Shown one piece after another: positions 1 through 6,471 of a stretch of 9,074 bases of DNA. The stretch comes from Actinomycetes bacterium (GTDB lineage: Bacteria; Actinomycetota; Acidimicrobiia; Acidimicrobiales; Acidimicrobiaceae). A model generated the notes under the pieces. The model saw nothing but the letters and a program-made list of their open reading frames with translations. It had not been told where the DNA came from and did not search any database. The stretch covers positions 1 to 9,074 of the forward strand of contig JAKAQR010000076.1 in NCBI GenBank assembly GCA_021819725.1, written 5' to 3'. How positions within the stretch are numbered: position 1 is the stretch's first letter; every line of letters begins with the position of its first letter. Both the position numbers and the translations under genes were made by a program.

Positions 1-84
1 CGCTTCGCCGTCGCCCTCGCGGACGCCGACGCATGACTCGGGGTCATCGTGGCTCGCTATGCCTTCGATGTAGAGCTCTTTCAT
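1..84 (-). CDS. Group II intron-associated leader-type ORF, 5' part only
   Basis: This is a short open frame that runs off the left edge, so only its first 28 codons are visible. It begins at an ATG just after a strong GGAGGAG ribosome-binding sequence; an in-frame upstream ATG at 96 is less likely because that ribosome site lies inside it. The peptide includes YIEGIASHDDPESCVG and ends PESCVGVREGDGEA. From memory, this PESC..RE..GEA pattern is typical of short ORFs annotated just upstream of, or within the 5' RNA domains of, bacterial group II introns that carry a reverse transcriptase. Inference: a group II intron, intact or decayed, extends to the left of the window on the minus strand. 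The reverse transcriptase itself is not visible. The peptide may only be a translated piece of structured intron RNA rather than a functional protein. Confidence 0.45.
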   Translation of the reverse strand, partial: MKELYIEGIASHDDPESCVGVREGDGEA

Positions 85-102
85 CTCCTCCTCCATGCCG
101 GT

Positions 103-478
103 TTATCCCGGCGCTCCGAGTATCCAGGTCATGTTCTTGATCTTGAGATCCTCAAGGACAATCACGGCGTAGTTGCGTAGCACCTCGGCGATCCGGTCCT
201 TGGGCTTATCTGACTCCTTGGTTGTGAGCTTGGCGAGCGCGGGTTTGGAGGGCGGCTTTGCCATGTCGAGGAAGAGTCGGTGGACAACGTTCGCCTATGA
301 GCAACTCCCGATCCAAACCGACGATCTCACCGGTTGGGGGATCGATGGGTAAAGCTCGCGAACCGTCGACGAGTGACTCTGGCAGATGATGTGTCCTTGG
401 TTGGGCATTACGGTGACGTGGAGTCTCACTTGTGCTTGGACCTCCCCTCCACTTGCGGCTGAGCCTCTTGACGGGCAG
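103..478 (-). pseudogene. tnpB: Decayed tnpB (IS200/IS605/IS607-type), RuvC-I to RuvC-II part
   Basis: Three pieces of a TnpB-like RNA-guided nuclease are readable on the minus strand but not in one clean ORF. The first begins LPVKRLSRKWRG (478 downward), matching the beta-rich domain motif 'KLNRRWGEV'; GEVQ, its continuation, appears in another frame. The second is PPTGEIVGLDREL, matching the RuvC-I motif GEVVGIDRG, with the catalytic Asp codon at 311-313. The third follows an in-frame TAG near 298-300 and contains ALAKLTTKESDKPKDR and RNYAVIVLEDLKIKNMT, the RuvC-II region, with the Glu codon at 151-153. The sequence then stops at TAA (103-105) after ILGAPG, so RuvC-III and the zinc finger are missing; so is the N-terminal helical domain. 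Frameshifts and the internal stop make this a dead relic. Family recognition is from memory of actinobacterial TnpB sequences. Confidence 0.7.
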
Positions 479-1149
479 GTCCTAGATGATCCTTCACCGA
501 GTCAGGTGTTCTAGCGGATGTGGGCTTGGTGGTGATTCTTATACGTGTGATCGCATCCATAGGTTGCGTTGTTCGAGTGCCGATTCCCGACCTCGTGAGC
601 ATACGAGAGCAAGGGGCTCGCGTGCTCGTGCTTGCACTATTGGTCAAGGATCGGACGCAAGAGGAGCTCGATCGACCTTGCCTGACAGACGAGTTTGTGC
701 TCGCGTTTGATCTGCGAGAACCTTCAAGCAGCCGTAAACTCAACGCGGGGTCGATCCGCCGGACGGCCCGATCATCGCTGCTGCTGGTTACTAGCTATAC
801 GCCACACGCGATCGCTCGGCAAGCAACCAGGACGGTGTCCCCGAATGTCATCGCCACTCGACACGACATCTCCCGTCCATCTCGTACGTCGAAGCTCCGC
901 CAGCGAACCCCCCTGCCCTCATTCTGTGCGCACTGGCCGCGTCTGGATCAACGAAAACCCACAAACCTTGACCTCAATTGCATCGCGACTTCGTTAGCCA
1001 AGAAGTCATTCCAGTCTGAGCTGAGAATCATGCAGCGTACTCCGACCCGACACACACCAACATCACCCTGGAGGTACTCATTGGTCAAGACCCGCTCGAT
1101 TGCTCGATATCGACACGACCGGAGCTGTATCCTCTCTACCCTGGCCCGC
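479..1149. other. Gene-poor stretch, no assignable feature
   Basis: A plus-strand frame stays open from 520 to 1233, but its translation is rich in Arg, Ser and Thr, has no recognisable domain, lacks a convincing ribosome binding site and runs into the 3' end of the opposite-strand gene ending at 1150. Another minus-strand frame (426-743) overlaps the TnpB relic and looks like chance. I see no RNA gene, terminator with a U tract, or clear repeat. The stretch is probably decayed DNA next to the mobile-element relics to its left. Confidence 0.4.
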
Positions 1150-1767
1150 CTAGAGCTTTTCGATCACAACTTTGGATACCTTGGCAGGAACACTTGCATC
1201 GCCATAGACCGGGTCCTTGAGATAGAGGGTTGACGGTGTCGCCACCACTGTTGCGAGCGTCACATTTTGACTCGCTGAAAGGACGATTTTGACAAGTGCC
1301 CCTGGCGGGCCGTAGCGACCAATCACCAAGCGAGGATAGCCACCAGTCGTATCACACGAGGCGGCCAGGATACCGGTTGCACCCCCTCGCGCCTCCAAGA
1401 AGCCGACCTTGATGTGCGCCACGCTACCAGTCCAAGTCTGAACGGTGTTGCAGAGGCGCTTGGCCGCAGGAGTGATCCAGGATCCGGTGCCGAACTGGCG
1501 ACCGGCGGCCCTACCGTTTGGACCATAGTCCACAAACGGCTGGTTGCCAAGCTGAAGTTCGTTCGCCCGCAAGATAACCTCTTTGGCAGCCAACGCCTCC
1601 GAGGTATCGAACTGATGAAGCTCAATTGGTATGGAAAGGACGAGCACTGCACCAAAGGCGAGCATGCCACGCTTGACCCACTTGCCACGGTTGGCTTGAC
1701 GCCGCTCGAAACGCTCCTCGCCCGAACGCCGCCAGTACGGAACTGACGACGTCGATCCTTGGTCCAT
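1150..1767 (-). CDS. Putative membrane-anchored extracytoplasmic protein, unknown function
   Basis: This is a 205-residue protein I do not recognise. Residues 1-33 are strongly basic (RRSGEERFERRQANRGKWVKR), followed by one hydrophobic segment at about 34-50 (GMLAFGAVLVLSIPIEL). This is a signal-anchor arrangement with the N terminus inside. The remaining 155 or so residues would lie outside the membrane. They are rich in Gly, Ala, Thr and Val, with regions such as FGTGSWITP (93-101) and GGYPRLVIGRYGPPGA, suggesting a beta-rich globular domain. Two cysteines (106 and 138) could form a disulfide. The arrangement resembles small pilin-like or divisome-like anchored proteins, but no motif supports either. 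The ATG at 1767 is preceded by AGGGAG nine bases upstream and GAGG three bases upstream. The gene is divergent from the acetyltransferase at 1906, with a 138-base shared promoter region. No clear terminator follows its stop. Confidence 0.75.
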   Translation of the reverse strand: MDQGSTSSVPYWRRSGEERFERRQANRGKWVKRGMLAFGAVLVLSIPIELHQFDTSEALAAKEVILRANELQLGNQPFVDYGPNGRAAGRQFGTGSWITPAAKRLCNTVQTWTGSVAHIKVGFLEARGGATGILAASCDTTGGYPRLVIGRYGPPGALVKIVLSASQNVTLATVVATPSTLYLKDPVYGDASVPAKVSKVVIEKL

Positions 1768-1893
1768 GTCCTCGATCTCCCTACCACGAAACGCAGTGTA
1801 CGACAGACATACCCATCAATGTAGTCGTCATAGCCGTCCGACACTCGTCCCAATCCGAGGACGGACCTCCGTTCGACTGCCAGCCTGTGCACG

Positions 1894-1899
1894 TAGACT
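1894..1899 (+). promoter_or_regulatory. Possible -10 element giving a leaderless mRNA
   Basis: TAGACT lies six bases before the ATG at 1906, so transcription would begin at or next to the start codon. A weak -35 candidate (TTCGAC, 1872-1877) sits 16 bases upstream. No good Shine-Dalgarno sequence precedes this ATG: AAGGG directly abuts it. This agrees with leaderless translation, common in actinobacteria. It is an inference from pattern only. Confidence 0.4.
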
Positions 1900-1905
1900 C
1901 AAGGG

Positions 1906-2769
1906 ATGGTCACGAACATGATCAACACGAGTTCCACACACCCTCTTGAAAGGTGGCAACTACTCGAGCAGCACCTCCAACAGTTCTTGGGGTTATGGCC
2001 ACCATCGGGCTGGCTCCAGGTGCATCCGTCCCCACGTCGCCGTCGACCAGGATGGGACGGATCGGTCCGCCAGATCGTTGGACTTATCTCACCAGATGAC
2101 GGCGCACTTCTCTCAATAGACCCAGCACTCGCTCATTACTTCAGTGATCCAAAGCCAAAGATCAACACCAGCGTCTCAGTTGACAAAGGTGGTCCCAGTG
2201 TCCCTCCTGTCCCCCACGACAACCAGACGAATACCGCGACCCCTGAGATGCTCATCGACTTCATACATGATCAGCTCGAAATTGAAGCTGATCATTGCTT
2301 CACCGCGTTGTTCCGATTCGCATTCAACGTCCCTGACCTGGGTCGACCTGGCACCTGGGTGCCCTCAGACACCCCTGATATCCCAGCGTGGCTGCATCCC
2401 TTTGGTGGCAAAGTCCTCGTCGCCTACGACAAAGGCGGCAGAGTCATAGCTGGCGTAGGCCTCAAGCGCCATGATCGATACGCGAGGGAGCTTGCCGTCG
2501 TCACCGAACCTGCGACGCGAGGCCGGGGGCTCGCCAAGGCGCTCGTCGCACAGGCAGCCGAGCAGGTGCTAAGTGCCGGGATGATTCCCACGTATCTCCA
2601 TGCCCCTAAAAACCTCGCATCGGCGAGGGTCGCCGAAGCGACCGGCTTCATCGACCGAGGATGGCGACTCGTAGGCCTTACCCAAGACGCCCAGCCCCGC
2701 ATCAGAGCGCTGTGCTCGTCTACAACGCCCCCGACGTCGGGCCTCGGAAGCACTCCTCGCCACGGCTAA
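1906..2769 (+). CDS. GNAT-family N-acetyltransferase
   Basis: This 287-residue protein should transfer an acetyl group from acetyl-CoA to an amine; the substrate is unknown. The recognisable GNAT core is in the C-terminal half. A strand motif KVLVAYDKGGRVIAGVGL (169-186) is followed by ELAVVTEPATRGRGLAKALV (195-214), whose R205-G-R-G-L-A is the acetyl-CoA pyrophosphate-binding loop (motif A). HAPKNLASARVAEATGFI (232-249) is motif B with the usual 'N..A...Y/..GF' pattern. The N-terminal half (1-160) contains PPSGWLQVHPSPRRRRPGWDG and an acidic segment. It may be a degenerate first GNAT domain, as in two-domain enzymes such as mycothiol synthase, but I see no second motif A. ATG 1906 is chosen for the leaderless -10 box; an in-frame ATG at 1918 is the alternative. 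Its stop lies one base before the SDR start, so the two are probably co-translated. Confidence 0.85.
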   Translation: MVTNMINTSSTHPLERWQLLEQHLQQFLGLWPPSGWLQVHPSPRRRRPGWDGSVRQIVGLISPDDGALLSIDPALAHYFSDPKPKINTSVSVDKGGPSVPPVPHDNQTNTATPEMLIDFIHDQLEIEADHCFTALFRFAFNVPDLGRPGTWVPSDTPDIPAWLHPFGGKVLVAYDKGGRVIAGVGLKRHDRYARELAVVTEPATRGRGLAKALVAQAAEQVLSAGMIPTYLHAPKNLASARVAEATGFIDRGWRLVGLTQDAQPRIRALCSSTTPPTSGLGSTPRHG

Positions 2770-2770
2770 C

Positions 2771-3562
2771 ATGGGCCATATGGCAACTCTCAAAGGACGA
2801 ACAGCGATGGTAACGGGCGCATCGAGTGGGATCGGAGCCGCCGTGGCATCCGCACTTCTTGTTCAGGGCGCTCGAGTTGCGGTCTGTGCAAGGAGAGGCC
2901 CGCGCCTTGCAAGCATCGCCGACCAATTCATGGCGTCTGGCTTGGACGTTCTCCCGGTTGGAATGGACGTGCGCAACGAGAACGACGTAAACCACGCCGT
3001 AGACCTGGTCTACGAGAACTTTGGGCACCTCGATGTGCTCGTGAACAATGCTGGTATCGGAATGCGAACTGTCAACCCCCGATTCTTCGAAGAGCCGCTA
3101 CCATTCTGGAGGGTAGACCCGGATAGTTTTCGACAGGTAATCGCCACCAATCTCACCGGGTACTTCCTTGTGGCGCGTGCAGTCGCCCATCGCATGGTCG
3201 CTCGGGGTTCCGGAACGATCATCATGGTGTCGATGAACCACGAGACAATGAAACGTCAAGGATTCGTGCCATACGGACCGTCTCGCGCGGGCTCAGAAGC
3301 GCTCGCCAGAATCATGGCCAAGGACCTAGCCGGAACTGGAGTCACCGTAAATATCGTCCTGCCGGGCGGGGTAACCGCCACCGGTATGGTCCCCGAAGAT
3401 GCGCCTGAGGAGCTGCGCAGCAATGCCCTGTCTCCTGAGATCATGGGGCCTCCAGTGGTCTTCCTTGCATCTGAGGCGGCGCGCGGCATCCATGATCAGC
3501 GGATTATTGCAGCTGAGTTCGACCGATGGCGCGATTCGCTCGATCTCGACCAAGTAGATTGA
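2771..3562 (+). CDS. SDR-family NAD(P)-dependent oxidoreductase with YxxxR active site
   Basis: This is a classical short-chain dehydrogenase/reductase of 263 residues, the usual length for the family. It has the cofactor-binding TGASSGIG (15-22), D66 in the MDV region, NNAG (92-95), N127 of the tetrad, S154 in MVSMN, and the catalytic Tyr168. The position that is Lys in the standard YxxxK is Arg172 here (YGPSRAG, 168-174). After Tyr comes the usual PGG region (LPGGVTATGM, 197-206). The residue after the second cofactor strand is Ala-Arg-Arg (40-42), which suits NADP(H) better than NAD(H). The substrate cannot be read. ATG 2771 is one base after the acetyltransferase stop and an ATG at 2780 is also possible; neither has a strong ribosome site, so translational coupling is likely. 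The Arg at the Lys position seems to me typical of a subgroup with the same SMNHETM and YGPSR signature, recalled from memory. Confidence 0.9.
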   Translation: MGHMATLKGRTAMVTGASSGIGAAVASALLVQGARVAVCARRGPRLASIADQFMASGLDVLPVGMDVRNENDVNHAVDLVYENFGHLDVLVNNAGIGMRTVNPRFFEEPLPFWRVDPDSFRQVIATNLTGYFLVARAVAHRMVARGSGTIIMVSMNHETMKRQGFVPYGPSRAGSEALARIMAKDLAGTGVTVNIVLPGGVTATGMVPEDAPEELRSNALSPEIMGPPVVFLASEAARGIHDQRIIAAEFDRWRDSLDLDQVD

Positions 3563-4078
3563 GCTGGAGCTGATGTCTTCGCGATCTTTGGTGCCCTCGC
3601 GGTGGCTTCTCCTTCGTACATCTAAACCAACCAAGGGGGGGGTAACGACCGTCAGGATCCAGGCACTACAGTCTCACCACGACTCCGGCGCGGCGAGGTC
3701 TCTTTCACATGGAGAGCATCTGACGTTGCGGTGAACTTGGACGGCCTCTACGGTGCCCGTTGACTTGCGGAATCATCTAAACGTGTGCGATAACATAGAT
3801 CAGCCCCCACGACCTCACCTAAGAGTGAACTGCAGCAAGACTCATCGGCCACAGGTGGACGCTCAACTTGCACACCACTCTCTGATGGCTAGGGCTGACG
3901 CGAACACGATCGCCCTCACTCGGCCATCGGCGACCTCTTGGAGGTAATAGATGCCCAACTCGCAGACGAGCTTCGCTGCACCACGGATAGCGGAGATGTG
4001 CATTGCAGTTGCGCAAGGCCAACCATTGGATGAGATAACGCCGATGACGTACTCACGACCTGCCCACCTCCCATACAT
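3563..4078. other. Gene-poor stretch after the SDR
   Basis: No convincing gene lies here. A weak hairpin (CGCGA 3580-3584 with TCGCG 3597-3601) follows the SDR stop and could help end transcription, but has no U tract. A run of eight G occupies 3635-3642. A minus-strand frame at 3863-4078 (71 codons, including AAKLVCELGIYYLQEVADG) starts right after the stop of the TnpB relic; it has fairly natural composition but no recognisable family or ribosome site. It may be a fragment of a lost gene. Confidence 0.35.
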
Positions 4079-4288
4079 TCAACGGTGTGAATATCCCCGG
4101 GTTTCTTTGCGTGCTTGAGCCAAGCCGATCATCTGGTTTTTACAGGGGATTTTCTGTGAGCGTCCGCGCTGCCAGAACAAGTCGCGTTGTTCAAGTCCTA
4201 GGTTCCAAACATAGCGTGCGTCCCCACAGTGGCGCGCGAGAAGAGGTAGATCACGTTCGCGTGGATCAAGACGCTCACGAATTCTCAT
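4079..4288 (-). pseudogene. tnpB: Truncated tnpB, N-terminal helical part only
   Basis: The open frame reads MRIRERLDPRERD then LPLLARHCGDARYVWNLGLE and NQMIGLAQARKETR. This matches the N-terminal start of actinobacterial TnpB proteins (family pattern LARHCGDARYVWNLAVEQ followed by QLTEAR). About 70 codons are present, against roughly 380-450 for a full protein. Homology stops abruptly after KETR (around 4095) and a TGA follows at 4079-4081; the expected continuation (a 'VQQQALRD'-like segment) is not found in any frame downstream. The frame is also open upstream to a TTG at 4330, but the ATG at 4288 fits the family start better. It has no RuvC residue and cannot be a nuclease. Together with the relic at 103-478 it may represent the two ends of one element. 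Confidence 0.7.
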
Positions 4289-4388
4289 GCTCTCAATTAC
4301 GGGCTGAGTGTAGGACAGCATTGACTTCAAAATGCAATCGAGGCAGCTTGACCCCCACCCTTACCGACTGGGGTTGCGCTCCCGTTTG

Positions 4389-4412
4389 GTCAAAAGGCAC
4401 TAGGCCTTTGAC
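4389..4412 (-). terminator. Inverted repeat overlapping the PAP2 stop codon
   Basis: GTCAAAAGGC pairs with GCCTTTGAC across a five-base loop, giving a nine-pair stem with one bulged base. The TAG stop of the phosphatase gene lies in the loop. No U-rich tract follows on the minus strand, so intrinsic termination is uncertain. Confidence 0.3.
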
Positions 4413-5041
4413 ACACGGTGGGCGGCGTTGGCACGGTGGCTTGCCACCAGCCAGCCGAAGGTTCCCAATGCGCTCAACCACTCTGTAAACCGCGTAAGGA
4501 GGCGAACGGCGGGCGGGCTCAGCACCAATACAAAAAGCCCCCCAAAGATCAGTCCTGCGACCACGTCCCCTGGGTAGTGCATGCCAACATACACCCGCCC
4601 GAATGCGAGCATGATTCCGACAATGAACGCGAGAACAGTCAAAAGCTTGTCGCGGCTCAGCCAGAGTCCAACAATAGTCGCACCAGCAATGGTGGCATGG
4701 CCGCTTGGAAAGCTGTAGCCATTAGTCCGAGTGAGTAACACCTCGACGTGGGCCAAGGTGAGATAGGGTCGTCGCTCGGCAATTAGCGGCTTCAAAACGT
4801 AGTGCGATATTCCTTCAGCAAGCGTCGTACCGCCGGCCGCCCAAAGCACTTTGGCGACACGGCGTTGCGGGTCAGGTCGTGAGCGGGCACGAAACCATGC
4901 CACCAGAAGCAACAGCGCCAAGAGTCCGATTCCAATCAGGTGAGAGTATCCAGCCATGAACGCATGGGCCCATGGCGTCGAAACGGCAAAGTGGTTGACA
5001 TCGAGGTAGAGTTTGCGGTTCAGGGTTACAATTTCAGGCAT
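4400..5041 (-). CDS. PAP2-superfamily membrane phosphatase
   Basis: This 213-residue integral membrane protein has the complete three-part active-site signature of the type 2 phosphatidic acid phosphatase / undecaprenyl pyrophosphate phosphatase superfamily: K84-x6-R91-P92 (KPLIAERRP), P112-S-G-H115 (SFPSGHAT), and R149-x5-H155-x3-D159 (GRVYVGMHYPGD). His155 would form the phospho-enzyme and His115 would protonate the leaving group. Hydrophobic helices are visible at about 31-50, 65-82, 116-128, 134-152 and 160-176; the usual six-helix bundle fits. Likely substrates are lipid phosphates or pyrophosphates (undecaprenyl pyrophosphate recycling or phosphatidic acid), but the motifs do not say which. 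The ATG at 5041 follows CGGAGAA directly upstream. It faces no operon partner: the TnpB relic lies downstream on the same strand and gene-poor DNA upstream. Confidence 0.92.
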   Translation of the reverse strand: MPEIVTLNRKLYLDVNHFAVSTPWAHAFMAGYSHLIGIGLLALLLLVAWFRARSRPDPQRRVAKVLWAAGGTTLAEGISHYVLKPLIAERRPYLTLAHVEVLLTRTNGYSFPSGHATIAGATIVGLWLSRDKLLTVLAFIVGIMLAFGRVYVGMHYPGDVVAGLIFGGLFVLVLSPPAVRLLTRFTEWLSALGTFGWLVASHRANAAHRVSKA

Positions 5042-5082
5042 TTCTCCGCTCCAGTCGTGGATAAGGACCAGGATGAGACGGA

Positions 5083-5110
5083 AGTTTACCCGATGGAAAC
5101 TGTGTGTTAA
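5083..5110 (-). promoter_or_regulatory. Candidate sigma70-type promoter of the PAP2 gene
   Basis: On the minus strand TTAACA (5105-5110) is followed after 16 bases by TAAACT (5083-5088), about 40 bases before the start codon at 5041. The -35 differs from consensus by one base and the -10 by two. This is a pattern match only. Confidence 0.4.
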
Positions 5111-5797
5111 CTATCGGCGCTCTTCTATTGCTCCACGAAGCGCTACGAGATTGAACCCCTTGCGGAGTAGAAGACCCTGGTACCTTACGAAGAGTGAGCC
5201 TTGGAATAGTATCCTTTGACCAGGAAATCGGCGTCGGTTACGTGCCAGGAGCTCACAATCGATCTATAGCGCGGCTGACCTCTCCGGCAGCACTCAGTTA
5301 GAGCCGGCTCGCCCACCGAGTCTGCGACAGCTGTCTACCGACGTCACCCCGTCCAGTCCATCACAGGGGCTCGAACGAACTCCTCGTGCTGTGAAACGGA
5401 TGAGATCAGCTATTCCGACGCAGACCGAAGTCAGTCCCAATCTGCAACACGCCGCGATACCATGGTCGCTGCACCTCAAGAGGTGTCTGAGCCAATGTTC
5501 GACCTCGGGACCTGTCACTCGCTGGTAAGCCTTCCTTACCCGGCCCAACTACTCAAACACCCGAACGCATTCCTGTGCAGCCAGCCTGCTTACGGTCGCA
5601 CCAAGGGAGCATCCATTGTGTCCGAAAATAGTTGAGCATCTCCATCAGATCCTGCTGCTGTATTCTCCCTTACCTCATAGGAGCTGCCTTAGGATAGCGG
5701 ACCCCTCCGCGGCAACCGGCGCTTCGATATATTGTCGCCCAGCCGTTGATCATGACCGTCTCAGCCCTTGGCGACGATAACGCGGTGTGAGCTTGGC

Positions 5798-5830
5798 ACC
5801 TGATCGTGAGATCCTCTGAGACGATCAGGT
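5798..5830. repeat. Perfect 10-bp inverted repeat (hairpin)
   Basis: ACCTGATCGT (5798-5807) is exactly complementary in reverse to ACGATCAGGT (5821-5830), with a 13-base loop that can itself form AGA/TCT pairing. No U tract follows on either strand and no gene ends nearby. It could be a terminator, a transposon end or a structured RNA. Confidence 0.6.
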
Positions 5831-5965
5831 CACCGTTGGATACCCGTATCTGGTTCTCAGCTCGAATGGAGCCGGTGGTCTATTCTGGCGAGCCTTCACC
5901 GTTAACAATCGTCACGTGTGGCTGTACGCCTTTGCGTGGCCCAGAGGGGGGCTAACCTATGGAGT

Positions 5966-6004
5966 TCACCGGTGATGTTGGATTGGCCAGGTTCACCCAA
6001 CATC
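5966..6004. repeat. 10-bp palindrome joined to an 8-bp inverted repeat
   Basis: TCACCGGTGA (5966-5975) is a perfect palindrome. It overlaps the left arm of GATGTTGG (5974-5981) / CCAACATC (5997-6004), a perfect 8-bp inverted repeat with a 15-base loop that contains TGGCCA. The palindrome could be a dimeric-repressor site and the second pair a hairpin; their roles are unknown. Confidence 0.5.
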
Positions 6005-6420
6005 GAGGATCTCGGTCTTTGGTGTTCGAGTCGATGAGCAGATGTCACCTCACGCGCTTGGTCCAGACATCGGCCCCTCTGCTTGGCCAGATGGTCCATT
6101 GGCTTCGCCTTGCTAGCGAGTTTGGCTGTGTCCGGGACTGGTGATGGAGCGCGAGTCACACACTCAAAGGTGGCATGTTGGCCACGTAGCCCAGCATGCG
6201 TCATCACCCAAACAGGGCACCTGTGTATCGGAAGGCAAGCTGCCACTGAGCGTATCATCCCCCTATATCTGATATCCAAGCAGTAGTATCTGCTGGGTTG
6301 CCAACGACCGCTGACTGCCTTGCCCCATCAAACGCCTCCTGAACAGGCATTCGTGAATCGCTGCGGAGCGCAACCCCTACCAGTTACAACCGACAAGAAT
6401 CGCGCCCCGAGTAGTATGGC

Positions 6421-6438
6421 TATACCCCATAAGGTATA
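6421..6438 (+). promoter_or_regulatory. CsoR/CstR-like operator before the rhodanese gene
   Basis: TATACCCCATAAGGTATA has perfect TATACC/GGTATA arms around six bases. It ends 33 bases before the rhodanese start and overlaps the best -10 candidate, TATAAA (6435-6440). CsoR-family repressors, which sense copper or, as CstR, persulfides, bind A/T-flanked C-tract/G-tract palindromes of this kind, and CstR-type proteins control rhodanese genes in other bacteria. The right arm has only two Gs, so the match is partial. I found no clear -35. Confidence 0.45.
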
Positions 6439-6471
6439 AAACAAGCTGCAAACAAAACAGGGAGGAATCCT

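Larger units (their letters stand above)
5111..6420. other. Gene-poor stretch of about 1.3 kb
   Basis: No gene here is convincing. Frames at 5294-5548 and 5902-6279 (both minus) are open, but they have no recognisable motif, odd compositions rich in Cys and Arg, and non-standard or weak starts. No tRNA arm sequences, rRNA or CRISPR repeats are seen. Besides the two strong inverted repeats listed separately, there is a small hairpin GCGGA-CCCC-TCCGC (5697-5710) and an 11-base palindrome ATATCTGATAT (6264-6274). The stretch looks like decayed DNA, or holds an unrecognised RNA. Confidence 0.4.

Noticed and set aside
520..1233. A 237-codon plus-strand open frame
   Set aside because: It has no recognisable domain, an amino-acid make-up typical of a chance frame in GC-rich DNA, no good ribosome site, and overlaps the 3' end of the better-supported minus-strand gene.
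3635..3642. A run of eight G as a possible phase-variable tract
   Set aside because: It lies in no gene and near no clear promoter, so slippage would have no visible effect; assembly error is also possible.
3753..3947. A 64-codon plus-strand frame
   Set aside because: It has no motif or ribosome site and a composition like random translation.
4087..4488. A 133-codon plus-strand frame
   Set aside because: It is antisense to the TnpB relic and to the 3' end of the PAP2 gene, both of which have clear family motifs.
5294..5548. An 84-codon minus-strand frame rich in Cys and Arg
   Set aside because: Its start is not ATG, no family is recognisable and the cysteines do not form a metal-binding pattern.
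5902..6279. A 125-codon minus-strand open frame
   Set aside because: It has no motif, a patchy composition, and contains the palindrome and hairpin cluster; no ribosome site supports its start.
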